Source: Rhodobacterales bacterium RIFCSPHIGHO2_02_FULL_62_130
GTDB taxonomy: Bacteria > Pseudomonadota > Alphaproteobacteria > Rhodobacterales > Rhodobacteraceae
Reading direction: 5' to 3'
NCBI GenBank assembly: GCA_001828855.1
Contig: MHZT01000040.1
Span: 113,054-177,053 of the forward strand
Length of the DNA stretch: 64,000 nt
In this document: one piece after another, positions 17,582 to 26,212 of the stretch
Layout: every line of letters begins with the position of its first letter
Position numbering within the stretch: position 1 is the first letter of the stretch
The notes under the pieces: generated by a model
Seen by the model: only the letters and a program-made list of their open reading frames with translations
What the model was told of the DNA's origin: nothing
Databases searched by the model: none
Position numbers and translations under genes: made by a program

Positions 17582-18663
17582 AGCCGCGGCTGATCTTTGC
17601 CTATCTCTTTGCCCAGCATCTGGCCATCACGCTTCTGGTGCTTGGCCTGCTGGTGATCGTCCTGTTTCTGGGCCAGTTCGCAGATATCGCCCGTTATCAG
17701 GACGGCTCCGGCCATAACTCGGTCGGGCTGGTCATGTTGGCCGCCCTGCGGACACCCGCCTTGCTGCAATATGTGTTGCCGCATGTCATGCTGATTTCTG
17801 CCGCCCTTGCGGTTTACCGCGCGGGCAGCCGGTTCGAGATGGCGATCCTGATGCAAACCGGCATTGCCGGAACCCGGCTGCTGCTGCCGTTCTTTCTGTG
17901 CGGGGTTCTGGTGGGGCTGGTCTATACGCTGGCCGGAAACCCGCTTGCCGCTGCGGCCTACCGCAAGGCCACGCAAATTTCCGCCCCCGCCCCCGCCGTC
18001 GAAGCCGCCTATGGGCGCGAAATCGTGCTGGCCGATGAAACCGGCAGCTCCTACATCTTTGCCGATCAGGTCTTGCAGGGGGGCAACCGGTTGCAAGGCG
18101 TGCAACTGATCCGCGTCGATACCGCCCATCGTATCGAGATCTGGGTCAAGGCGCGTCAGGCCGATTGGACCGAGGGTCGCTGGGTTCTGACCGATGCCCA
18201 AAGCATAAGCGGGGCAAAGACAGAGCCAGCAACAGGTCAGCGCGCCGCCCCAAGCGTGCCAGAGTCACTGCTGGCCTTCCCGCAAACCGTCATGGCGCAA
18301 CGTCTGGCTGAACGCCTTTCCATTCCGCTGCTGCACCTGCCCGCGACCATCGCCTTTGCGCAAAGCGTTGGCGCGCCTTCGGAATGGTATCAGGTGCAAT
18401 TGCACTGGCTTCTGGCGCTGCCGATGATGCTCGGGGCGGTTTCGGCACTGTCTGCGGCGCTTGTGATCCGGCCCTTGTTCTCGGGCCAATGGGGCAGGGA
18501 TGCCGTCGCGGTGCTGATGACAGCCTTTGTGGTCTATGCGGCCACCAGTGTGCTAGAGGCGCTGGGCGCGGGTGGCAAAATCTGGATTCCCGTCGCAGAA
18601 TGGCTTGTGCCGGTAACGGCCTTGCTGGCTGCGCTGATCCTTGCCAAAACCAAGCGCCTGTAA
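17578..18663 (+). CDS. lptG: LptG-family permease (YjgP/YjgQ)
   Basis: This is the partner of the preceding LptF-like protein, 361 residues with the same pattern of three membrane segments, a periplasmic domain (about 125-260) and three more segments. The first segment (FAQHLAITLLVLGLLVIVLFLG) and SRFEMAILMQTG, the LptB-contact helix, are typical. The pair would pull a lipid-linked glycan from the inner membrane using LptB, whose gene is not in this window; nor are lptC, lptA or lptD. The next gene, an ArnT-like glycosyltransferase, starts 42 bases downstream with its own AAAGGA site, so this is probably one long operon running to 26212. Confidence 0.85.
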   Translation: MKPRLIFAYLFAQHLAITLLVLGLLVIVLFLGQFADIARYQDGSGHNSVGLVMLAALRTPALLQYVLPHVMLISAALAVYRAGSRFEMAILMQTGIAGTRLLLPFFLCGVLVGLVYTLAGNPLAAAAYRKATQISAPAPAVEAAYGREIVLADETGSSYIFADQVLQGGNRLQGVQLIRVDTAHRIEIWVKARQADWTEGRWVLTDAQSISGAKTEPATGQRAAPSVPESLLAFPQTVMAQRLAERLSIPLLHLPATIAFAQSVGAPSEWYQVQLHWLLALPMMLGAVSALSAALVIRPLFSGQWGRDAVAVLMTAFVVYAATSVLEALGAGGKIWIPVAEWLVPVTALLAALILAKTKRL

Positions 18664-18705
18664 ACCGCCGCGAAACCTGCCGAACCAAAGGATACCCCCG
18701 CGCCT

Positions 18706-20364
18706 ATGCCGCCTGCCCCCATCCAGAAACGCCTTGCCGCGCTGGCCTTGGCCCATCCGGTCTGGCTGATCGTGCTGGCGGTGGTCGCGCAGCACGCGCC
18801 CCTGATCGCCGCCCGCGATCTGTGGTGGTCGGACGAGGTGCGCCACGGCGGTGTGTTGCTTGATCTGGCAAGCAAAGGTGACTGGTGGGCGCTGCACCTG
18901 AACGGCGCGCCCTATACCGACAAGCCGCCACTCTACTTCCTGTTTCTGGCCGGAGTGCAGCGGCTGTTCGGGGCGGGACCGGTGCCGATCTTTTTCGGCC
19001 TGTCGCTGACGGTCTTTGCCTATGCGCTGGCCTGCTGGCATCTGGCGCGGCGTCTGCTGGGCGAGGGGGCGCTTGCCTTGGGCTCCGTGGCCGTGCTGCT
19101 GTCGGGCAGCTACATTCTGGCCGCAAGCCACTACGCGCGCATGGATTTCCTGTTCTCGGCGGCAATCGTGCTGGCGTGGAGCAGTTTCTATACGGCCTCG
19201 GTGTCTCCGGCTTTGGACCGCCGTGCTATCTTGGCAGGCTTTGTTTTTGTGACTCTGGCCACACTGATCAAGGGGCCGGTCGGCGTGTTGCTGCCACTTG
19301 CAGCGCTGATCGGGCAGCTTGCGGTTCAGGGTCGTGTGCGGCTTCTGGCTGACCGCGCGGTTCTGGGCGGAGCGGGTATCCTTGCGGCGGGTCTTGCGTT
19401 CTGGGCTGGCGGGCTGATCTATTTTGGCGGCGCAGATTATCTGGCCCGCCTTTTTGACCGCCAGATCGTCGGGCGCACGCTGGACACGCGGGGCGGGGTG
19501 TGGGGCTATCTGCGCTATTTCTGGGCATTTCCGGCAGTTCTGCTACCCTATAGCCTGCTGTTGCTGCGCCGCTGGCCCAAGACCGTGGTGCAACCTGCCA
19601 CCCGCTATCTGCTGATCTGTATCGCAACGGGGCTGCTGGGGCTAAGCCTGATCGGGGAAAAGCACGAATATTACCTGATCCCGCTGCTGGTGCCTGCCGC
19701 TATCCTGCTGGTGCAAGTGGTCGCGGGGCTGCCTGCGCGCAGACTGGGGGAGGTGCTGGCCCTATGGCTTGGGCTGCAAAGCGGCCTGCTGCTGGCCACC
19801 CCCGCCGTTATCGCGGGCCTGCATCTGCCCGCCGACCATCTGGCCCCCGCGCTGGGCCAAGCCGTGCTGCCTGCGGTTCTGGGCGTCGCGCTGGCTTTGG
19901 GGGTGGCACTGGCAACACGCGGTCTCTTGCGGCATTGGTCTGCGGTGCTGGCGGCCTTTCTTGCCGCCCAAACCTTGTTCGGGGGCGCGCTTTTGGGGCG
20001 CGTCATGCCCGCGCTTGATCCGGTGCTAAGTCCGGCCACGCTGGCAGGCGCGATGCGCCCCGCCATCGACCAAGGCTATGCCCCTGCCATCCTTCACGGC
20101 ATTCCGGGCGTCTTCGCCTTTCATCTGGGACAGCACTATACGGCGCTGTTCCAGCTTCAGGCCGTGGACGATTGGCTGGCGGCCACGCCCCGCGCCGTGA
20201 TTGCGCTGCAACTGGCCGAAGCGAAGGCCCTGTCCGCACGACATGCGGATTTCCAGACATTGGCCTGCGTTCCGTTTCTGGGGCAGGTCTATATCGTGCT
20301 GGCCCGCCCGTCGGGGCTTGACGCCGCCCCCCGCGCGCAGCCAATGGCCTGCCCCGCCCCATGA
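18706..20364 (+). CDS. ArnT/PMT-like integral membrane glycosyltransferase
   Basis: The protein has 552 residues with around twelve membrane segments. The first periplasmic loop reads WWSDEVRHGGVLLDL and then YTDKPPLYF, the GT-C catalytic arrangement of ArnT-like enzymes that use polyprenyl-phosphate sugars. A shorter soluble C-terminal part follows the last membrane segment. It shares the SDEVRH / DKPP pattern with the pseudogene at 26209-27816, and the two are probably paralogues. It is preceded by an AAAGGA site and ends in an ATGA overlap with the deacetylase-like gene. The acceptor is unknown, but its place directly after lptF/lptG argues for a lipid-linked substrate at the periplasmic face. 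Confidence 0.8.
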   Translation: MPPAPIQKRLAALALAHPVWLIVLAVVAQHAPLIAARDLWWSDEVRHGGVLLDLASKGDWWALHLNGAPYTDKPPLYFLFLAGVQRLFGAGPVPIFFGLSLTVFAYALACWHLARRLLGEGALALGSVAVLLSGSYILAASHYARMDFLFSAAIVLAWSSFYTASVSPALDRRAILAGFVFVTLATLIKGPVGVLLPLAALIGQLAVQGRVRLLADRAVLGGAGILAAGLAFWAGGLIYFGGADYLARLFDRQIVGRTLDTRGGVWGYLRYFWAFPAVLLPYSLLLLRRWPKTVVQPATRYLLICIATGLLGLSLIGEKHEYYLIPLLVPAAILLVQVVAGLPARRLGEVLALWLGLQSGLLLATPAVIAGLHLPADHLAPALGQAVLPAVLGVALALGVALATRGLLRHWSAVLAAFLAAQTLFGGALLGRVMPALDPVLSPATLAGAMRPAIDQGYAPAILHGIPGVFAFHLGQHYTALFQLQAVDDWLAATPRAVIALQLAEAKALSARHADFQTLACVPFLGQVYIVLARPSGLDAAPRAQPMACPAP

Positions 20365-21122
20365 GCCAGCCCATGCCCTTTCCCGCCCGCATGTCACGGC
20401 GCTACTTGCCGGAAATCCACGATCTTCACCCGTCGATGGCGCCGGTTCTGGATGATCTGATCGGTCTGTTTCCAGCCCCTGCACAGGACAAGATCGCCTT
20501 TTCCATCGTGCCGGACTGGCAGGGCGCGGAACCGCTGGGCCGGAACGCAGCCTTCACCGCCCGCCTGCGCGGCCTTTCCGGTACGCCGGTGCTACACGGG
20601 CTGACCCACAGCCTTGGCCCTGATTTTCTGAACTGGCTGTTTTACGGCCATGACAACCGCTCTGAATTCGCACGGCTGTCGCAGGTGGAAACCCGGAACC
20701 GGCTGACCCGTGGCCTTGCCATCCTGACCGCCGCGCTGGGTCAGCCGCCGCGCTGGTTCTGCGCGCCACGCTGGCAGCAATCGCGGCATCTTGAACCGGC
20801 GCTGGCGGGGCTGGGCTTTCAGGGCTGTCTGACCCGCAACGCCCTGTCCACCTTTGACGGCCCGCCGGTGCCGCTGCCCGCGCTGAACTTTGACGAAGGC
20901 GCGCGGGCGGTCAAAATCGTCTTGGGTGCGCTGGCCCGTCGCCTGACGGTGCCGGACCTGTTGCGAACCGGTCAGCCCTTCCGCTTTGTGCTGCACCCCG
21001 ACGATCTGACCCGCCCCGCCACCACGCGCGAAATCCGCGCCACACTGGCCCGCCTGCAGGCCGAGGGCTGGCAGCCGATGTCGATCCCCCAAGCCCTTGA
21101 CCTGGGCAGGAGCATAGCATGA
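20361..21122 (+). CDS. Polysaccharide-deacetylase-like protein
   Basis: This 253-residue protein has the scattered histidine/aspartate motifs of the divergent NodB-like deacetylases: EIHDLHPSM near residue 17, HGLTHS near residue 73 and VLHPDDLTRP near residue 211, consistent with a metal site on a beta/alpha barrel. No signal peptide is visible, so it likely acts in the cytoplasm. It might remove an acetyl group from a lipid-linked amino sugar, similar in logic to the deacetylases of lipid-glycan pathways, but its substrate is inferred from context only. It overlaps both neighbours by ATGA, the ArnT-like gene before and the GT-B gene after. Confidence 0.65.
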   Translation: MSQPMPFPARMSRRYLPEIHDLHPSMAPVLDDLIGLFPAPAQDKIAFSIVPDWQGAEPLGRNAAFTARLRGLSGTPVLHGLTHSLGPDFLNWLFYGHDNRSEFARLSQVETRNRLTRGLAILTAALGQPPRWFCAPRWQQSRHLEPALAGLGFQGCLTRNALSTFDGPPVPLPALNFDEGARAVKIVLGALARRLTVPDLLRTGQPFRFVLHPDDLTRPATTREIRATLARLQAEGWQPMSIPQALDLGRSIA

Positions 21123-22297
21123 CCGCGCGCCTTCTGGTTGTCTCGAACGGCAATGGCGAGGATGACATCGCCTGCAAAGTCATCGACGCCCTGCGCGCCA
21201 GCGGGCGCGGCCCGAAGATCGAGGCATGGCCGATGGTGGGTCTTGGCCCCGCCTATGCCGCGCGCGGGATTCCCGTGGTTGGCGTGCAAAACACCCTGCC
21301 AAGCGAGGGTTTCGGCACCCTGTCACTGAAGCTGTTCGCCCGCGATCTGAAGGCGGGCTTCATCGCCACCCATCTGGCGCAGGCCCGCTTTGCCCGCGCC
21401 ATCCGGGGCCGGTATGACCTGATGCTGGCGGTCGGAGACATCGTGCCGCTGGCGGCAGGGCTGTTGTCGCGCACGCCGATGGCTTTTGTGTCCTGCGCCA
21501 AATCGGCCTATTACGGCGGCAGCGATGGCCACACCGGTTCAGAACGCTGGCTGATGCGAAGCCGCTGCCGCGCGGTGTTCCCGCGCGACGGGCTGACCGC
21601 CGAAAGGTTAACAGCCAACCGCGTGCCGAACACCTATCTTGGCAACCCGATGATGGACGGGCTGGAGGCAACCGACCCTGCCCGCTTTGGCGCGGGTGCC
21701 ATCGTGATGCTGGCCGGATCGCGCAAGGATGCCACGGAAAACGCGGCTTTCCTGCTGTCGGCGGCCCGTCTGGACCAGCCCGATCTGGGCCAGCCCGGCC
21801 TGCGCTATCTCTTCCCCTGCCACCCATCCGTCGATCTGGCACGGGTTGCCGCGCTTTCCCCCGATTGGACCCGCGCCGACTGGGACCATCCGCTGACCGC
21901 GCCGCACCTGTGCCTGCAATCAGGATCGGGTGCCAAGGCGCTGCTGATGGCGGGGGCCTTTGCCGATATGCTGCATGCGGGCAGGCTTGCGGTGGGCATG
22001 GCAGGCACGGCCAATGAACAGGCGCTGGGGCTTGGGCTGCCGCTGATCGTGGTGCCGGGGGCGGGCAATCAGGGTCCGGCCTATGTGAAGATGAAAATGC
22101 ACTGGGTGGGCGAGGCGGGCCTGTCTGTGCCGCGCAAGGCATCGGCCGTCGCCGGTGCCATCACGTCCCTTCTGGCTGATCCCGCCCGTGCCGACGCCAT
22201 GGCACAGGCAGGTCAGCCCCGGATGGGCAAGGCGGGCGCAAGTGTCGCCATCGCCGCCCGCCTCCTTGATCTGCTGGAAAGCGGGGACACCCCATGA
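21119..22297 (+). CDS. Lipid-A-disaccharide-synthase-related GT-B protein (SNGNGED family)
   Basis: The 392-residue protein begins with VVSNGNGEDDIACKVIDAL, the hallmark of the family described as 'lipid-A-disaccharide synthase related', best known from cyanobacteria. The GT-B donor-binding half shows LQSGSGAKALLMAGAFADM and GMAGTANEQALGLGLPLIVV, which correspond to the LpxB nucleotide-sugar-binding loops. It has no membrane segment and is likely peripheral. This is one of two LpxB-like proteins in this operon; the other at 24075 is closer to the LpxB family in its motifs. The substrate is unknown; joining an acylated sugar to a second acylated sugar or lipid is the natural hypothesis. Confidence 0.7.
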   Translation: MTARLLVVSNGNGEDDIACKVIDALRASGRGPKIEAWPMVGLGPAYAARGIPVVGVQNTLPSEGFGTLSLKLFARDLKAGFIATHLAQARFARAIRGRYDLMLAVGDIVPLAAGLLSRTPMAFVSCAKSAYYGGSDGHTGSERWLMRSRCRAVFPRDGLTAERLTANRVPNTYLGNPMMDGLEATDPARFGAGAIVMLAGSRKDATENAAFLLSAARLDQPDLGQPGLRYLFPCHPSVDLARVAALSPDWTRADWDHPLTAPHLCLQSGSGAKALLMAGAFADMLHAGRLAVGMAGTANEQALGLGLPLIVVPGAGNQGPAYVKMKMHWVGEAGLSVPRKASAVAGAITSLLADPARADAMAQAGQPRMGKAGASVAIAARLLDLLESGDTP

Positions 22298-23283
22298 CCC
22301 TGCGCGCCTCGGTTATCATCACCACCCATAACGAAGGGGCCTCCATCCGCGCCACGCTGCTGGGATTGGCCCAAGACCGTGCCTTTCGCGAAGGCTGGGC
22401 CGAGGTGGTTCTGGTCGATGACCGCAGCACTGACGATACCGTAGCGCAGGCGCTTTCGGTCGATCTGCCCGCGCTGCGCCTGCTGCACGCGGCCCCCGAT
22501 CCCGCCAGCCCGCTGACCACCCGCCAACAGGCGCTTGACCTTGGCTTTCGTGCCGCCGCTTCCCCGATCATCCTGACGCTGGACGCCGATTCCACCCTGC
22601 CGCGCGACTGGATCGCGCAAATGATCGCCCCGATCGAGGCAGGGCAAACCCAAGCCACCGCTGGCCCGATCGGCTTTGCACCGCTGACCTCTGGGGTGGC
22701 GCGCTGGCAATGCTGTGACACCGCCTATTACTTTCTGGTCTCGGGCCTGATGGCGCGCGCGGGGCTTGGAGGGGGCGTGTTCTTTGGCAATTTTGCCTTC
22801 CGTGCCGATCTTTACACCCGCTTGGGCAGTTTTGATGCCATAGGCTTTGCCCTGACCGAGGATCTTGCCTTTGCATTGGCCCTTCAACGTGCGGGGCATC
22901 GCATAGGCTTTGCAGCCGGAACTGCCCGCGTCGATGTCAGGCCCTGCCCGTCGATCCCAGCTCTGGTAGAGCGCAGCCTGCGCGTTACCTCCGGCCCGCC
23001 ATCGGCCTTGGCCCTTGTGTTGACGGTGTGGCCGCTGACTCTGCTTGGCTTGGCGATTGCAACCGCCCTTGGAGCGGGCGCAACGGTTGCGGCAGCCCTG
23101 CTTCTGCGCTACCTGACCGGCGTGATGATCGTGATCCGCGCCCTTGGTCCCCGCCGCTCTGCCCGTCTCTATGTGGCGGCACTGGGCTATGAACCGGCTG
23201 TTTTCGGATTGGCGGCGGCGGCGCTGCTGCGGCGTCTGGCACGGCGCGGCATTGCTTGGGGGGGCAAGACCTATGGCCAATGA
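22294..23283 (+). CDS. Membrane-associated GT2 glycosyltransferase
   Basis: The 329-residue protein has a GT-A domain starting SVIITTHNEGASIRATLLGL, the DDRSTDDT donor motif near residue 47 and the metal site LDADSTLP near residue 98; the segment LTEDLAFALALQRAGHRIGF (about 190) supplies the E/D-D base region. Two or three hydrophobic segments follow from residue 235 to the end, as in enzymes that work on lipid-linked acceptors at the cytoplasmic face. It overlaps its neighbours on both sides: ATGA with the LpxB-related gene and 11 bases with the acetyltransferase gene. Sugar specificity cannot be read. Confidence 0.75.
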   Translation: MTLRASVIITTHNEGASIRATLLGLAQDRAFREGWAEVVLVDDRSTDDTVAQALSVDLPALRLLHAAPDPASPLTTRQQALDLGFRAAASPIILTLDADSTLPRDWIAQMIAPIEAGQTQATAGPIGFAPLTSGVARWQCCDTAYYFLVSGLMARAGLGGGVFFGNFAFRADLYTRLGSFDAIGFALTEDLAFALALQRAGHRIGFAAGTARVDVRPCPSIPALVERSLRVTSGPPSALALVLTVWPLTLLGLAIATALGAGATVAAALLLRYLTGVMIVIRALGPRRSARLYVAALGYEPAVFGLAAAALLRRLARRGIAWGGKTYGQ

Positions 23284-24025
23284 CAGCCCCGACCTGATCC
23301 GCAAACTGGAACCGCGCGACCGTGCCGCCGTGCGCGAGATCTGCTGCCGCACCGCCTTTCGCAACGCAGGCTCGGACCGCTTTTTCGAGGACCGCGAGAT
23401 TCACGCCGATTACTGGACCAGCTATTACACCGACTACCACCCGCAGGAATCCTGGGTGATCGAGCGGGAGGGCGAGGTGATCGGCTATTTCTTCGGTGCC
23501 TCGGATTATGACCATTTCTATCGCACGATGGCGCGCAGGATCGTGCCTTGGGGTGCTGCGCGGGCGCTGTGGCGGCTGGCCTTGGGGCGCTATAAAAAGC
23601 CACAGACCAAGGCCTATCTCAAGCATATGCTGTTGCGCGGGGCCGCCGAGGCGCCGCATGTCGATTTCAAGGCCTATCCCGCGCAATACCACTGCAACAT
23701 CCTTCGCAAAGGCTACGGGCGCGGCTATTACAGCCAGTTGGTGCTGATGTATCTGGACCATCTGGATGCCATTGGCGTCAAAGGCATCCACGGCATGATC
23801 ACCGAACCCGCAGGCAGCGCGGGCATCTGGCACAAGTTCGAAGAGATGTTCGTGGATCAGAACGACGCCACGCGCAGCCTTGCCTTCGCACTGACCGAAA
23901 AACCCACCACGCTGATGGCCGCCGTGCTGGGAGACACCCGCCCGATGGTCAACCGCGCATGGTCGGTTCCGGTCGGGAATTACCGCAAATGGATGACTTG
24001 GGTGCGCGAGACGCAAAACATCTGA
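23273..24025 (+). CDS. GNAT-family acetyltransferase-like protein
   Basis: This 250-residue cytoplasmic protein begins with the usual GNAT opening LIRKLEPRDRAAVREICCRTAF and has a central strand ESWVIEREGEVIGYFFGASD. The acyl-CoA binding region may be FAKGYGRGYYSQLVLMYLDHL, read here as LRKGYGRGYYSQLV near residue 145, which matches the Q/R-x2-G-x-G/A pattern loosely. In a lipid-glycan operon it may N-acylate an amino sugar, for example the 3-amino group introduced by the GnnAB-like pair, but this is inference. The start chosen overlaps the end of the preceding glycosyltransferase gene by 11 bases. A GC-rich hairpin follows the stop. Confidence 0.7.
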   Translation: MANDSPDLIRKLEPRDRAAVREICCRTAFRNAGSDRFFEDREIHADYWTSYYTDYHPQESWVIEREGEVIGYFFGASDYDHFYRTMARRIVPWGAARALWRLALGRYKKPQTKAYLKHMLLRGAAEAPHVDFKAYPAQYHCNILRKGYGRGYYSQLVLMYLDHLDAIGVKGIHGMITEPAGSAGIWHKFEEMFVDQNDATRSLAFALTEKPTTLMAAVLGDTRPMVNRAWSVPVGNYRKWMTWVRETQNI

Positions 24026-24026
24026 A

Positions 24027-24049
24027 GGGCAGGGCGGTTGACCCTGCCC
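24027..24049 (+). terminator. GC-rich hairpin after the acetyltransferase gene
   Basis: GGGCAGGG and CCCTGCCC form a perfect 8-base-pair stem around a 7-base loop just two bases after the stop codon. There is no T run, and the LpxB-like gene starts 26 bases further on, so it may reduce rather than stop transcription into the following genes. Confidence 0.4.
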
Positions 24050-24074
24050 CCCGCGCCCCCCTAAATGGCCCGCG

Positions 24075-25322
24075 ATGGGCAGCACGGATAACAGCAGGAT
24101 GCAAGACAAGCGCGGAGCGCCGCAAATCGTCTTTACCGTCAATGGGCCGGGGGAAATCTCGGGCTGGATGTTCCCGCTGATCGTGGCCCTGCGCGCGGCC
24201 ATCCCCGATCTGCGGATTGCGGTTTGCCTCTTGCCCTGCGTCTATTCGACGGGGGCGGAAACCTCGGTGCTGCAAAGCCTTGGAGTGGATGTGCCGGTCT
24301 CGGTGCGCGATAGCCTTGCGCTGATCTTTCGTGGGCGCGCGCCCGAGGGGCTGGACCGCACCGCGCCGACGCTGATTTTCCATCTGGGCGGCGAGGTGGC
24401 GCTGACGGTGCTGCTGTCCAGACGCCTGCGCGCAAAGGTCTATGCCTATGCCGAACGCCCGCTGCCCTACGGCTTTGCGTTTTCGCGGGTGTTCTACAAC
24501 GGGCTGAACCAACTGCCCGCCCGCATCCGTGCCACCCCCGAGGCTGCGGTGGGCGAGTTGATGGTGGATGCAGCGCAGTTGCGCCGCGATGCCGCCCGCG
24601 TCGCCCGCACAGGCCGCCCCACCATTGGCCTTTTCCCCGGCAGTCGTGAATATATGGCAGAATTTCTGCTGCCCTATTACGCCGTGACGGTGGACGCGCT
24701 GTCTGCAGAACGTCCTGACATCGATTGGGTGATGGCCCGCGCCGATTTCGTGCGGATGGAGTTTCTGCGCAGCCTTGCCCCACCGCCCGAGGATCGCACT
24801 TGGCCTGCCCTGCCACTGTCTTTTCACGAAGAGGGCAATGCCGCATGGCTGCAAACCCCCGCCGGAAATCGCATCCGCATCCTGCCGGGCGCGCAGGTGC
24901 TGGGCCTTGCCGATTGCGCCCTGACCATACCCGGCACCAATACGGGCGAGATTGCAGCCTCGGGGATGCCTATGGTGGTGGTTTTGCCCACCTATCTGGG
25001 TCATGAAGTGCCACTTCCGGGGCTGGCGGGGCATGTCGGGCGGCTGCCCCTGATCGGCAAGATGCTGAAACTGTATTTTGGCTACAAGGTGCTGCACGGT
25101 CTGCCGCTGCTGTCACAACCCAATAGGCGCGCAGGGACCAAGATCGTGCCGGAACTGGTGGGCGAAGGCCTGCACCCTGCCATAAACGCGGCCTTGCGCG
25201 GTTATCTTGACCAAGACACCACCGCCCTTGGCGCGCAAATCCGCGATGCGATGGGCAAAGGCGGTGCGGCGCAGAAACTCGCGGCCGAGGTTGCGGCCTT
25301 CTTTGCCAAGGGCCAGCCATGA
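24075..25322 (+). CDS. LpxB-like lipid-A-disaccharide synthase family protein
   Basis: LpxB (GT19) joins lipid X and UDP-diacylglucosamine. This 415-residue protein is of normal length and shows the family blocks in order: FTVNGPGEISGWMFPLIVAL in place of the usual GEASGD opening, LFPGSREYMAEFLLPYYA near residue 185, TIPGTNTGEIAASGMPMVVV near 290 and the C-terminal GTKIVPELVGEGLHP. The N-terminal loop differs from true LpxB (NGPGEISG), so it may use an altered sugar nucleotide or acceptor. With lpxA, lpxD and the GnnAB-like genes nearby it could complete a second lipid A-type disaccharide pathway. It overlaps the following GT2 gene by ATGA. Confidence 0.75.
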   Translation: MGSTDNSRMQDKRGAPQIVFTVNGPGEISGWMFPLIVALRAAIPDLRIAVCLLPCVYSTGAETSVLQSLGVDVPVSVRDSLALIFRGRAPEGLDRTAPTLIFHLGGEVALTVLLSRRLRAKVYAYAERPLPYGFAFSRVFYNGLNQLPARIRATPEAAVGELMVDAAQLRRDAARVARTGRPTIGLFPGSREYMAEFLLPYYAVTVDALSAERPDIDWVMARADFVRMEFLRSLAPPPEDRTWPALPLSFHEEGNAAWLQTPAGNRIRILPGAQVLGLADCALTIPGTNTGEIAASGMPMVVVLPTYLGHEVPLPGLAGHVGRLPLIGKMLKLYFGYKVLHGLPLLSQPNRRAGTKIVPELVGEGLHPAINAALRGYLDQDTTALGAQIRDAMGKGGAAQKLAAEVAAFFAKGQP

Positions 25323-26212
25323 ACCTGATCAGCGTTGTCTTTCCGGTCTATAACAACCTTGACGTCATCAAGGTCACGCTGCCTGCCATCCTGAACCAAA
25401 CCCTGCCCATCCCGCATGAGGTGGTGGTGGTCGATGACGGCTCTGGCCCTGAATTGGCAACATGGCTGGCACAGCAAAGCCACCCTGCCTTGCGCGTTGC
25501 AACCCATGCGCAGAACAAAGGGCGATCCGCAGCCCGCAATACAGGCTTTCGCGCGTCAAAGGGTGATGCGCTGGTGTTTCTGGACAGCGATGTGATCACC
25601 CGTCCCGACTTTCTGGCCGCCCATGCTGCCGCCCTGACCGAAGGCGGAAGCTGCCTGTCGTTGGGGCGTCTGGTCGATGTGGTCCGCCTTGATCCGCCCG
25701 AAGCCGCCACAACCGATCCCATCGGCGGCCACGCGCATTTCACCACCGCCAATGTCGGTATTCCCCGCGCTCTGCTGGAGAGGGTGCAGGAAACCCCGCT
25801 TGGGCCCTTTGACGAGGCCACCTTCACCCGCTACGGCTGGGAGGATCTGGAGCTGGAGCGCCGCCTGCGCGCCCACGCCCCGCGCCGGATGCGGCACCCT
25901 GCGGCGGCTGGCCTGCACCACTGCGCCCCCTTTGCCATGGCCGACCTGCCCGGCATGATCGCCAAAGAGGTGGACCGCGCTGTCATGGCCCGCGCCTTCT
26001 ACGCCAAGCATCCCGTCTTTGCGGTGCGGCTGATGGCGCAGATGACGCCGCTGCATCGTGTGCTGTGGGAAATTTTCAGTCTGGGCGGCCTGCTGAACAG
26101 CCGCAGCCTTGGACCGCTGCTGCATTGGCTGGTGGCGCAGGGCAGGGTGCGGCTTGCCTTGGTGATCGCGCGGCACTGCATCCTGAACCCCGCCTATATC
26201 CGCGCTCTTTAA
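25319..26212 (+). CDS. GT2 glycosyltransferase
   Basis: This 297-residue enzyme has a classical GT-A domain: SVVFPVYNNLDVIKVTLPAIL, the donor motif VVVVDDGSG near residue 40, GRSAARNTGF near 76, the metal site FLDSDV near 88 and the base region YGWEDLELERRL near residue 175. There are no clear membrane segments, though the C-terminus is hydrophobic and may be peripheral. It is the last intact gene of the operon that starts at lptF. Its TAA stop overlaps the stop of the convergent ArnT-like pseudogene. The acceptor is unknown. Confidence 0.75.
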   Translation: MNLISVVFPVYNNLDVIKVTLPAILNQTLPIPHEVVVVDDGSGPELATWLAQQSHPALRVATHAQNKGRSAARNTGFRASKGDALVFLDSDVITRPDFLAAHAAALTEGGSCLSLGRLVDVVRLDPPEAATTDPIGGHAHFTTANVGIPRALLERVQETPLGPFDEATFTRYGWEDLELERRLRAHAPRRMRHPAAAGLHHCAPFAMADLPGMIAKEVDRAVMARAFYAKHPVFAVRLMAQMTPLHRVLWEIFSLGGLLNSRSLGPLLHWLVAQGRVRLALVIARHCILNPAYIRAL

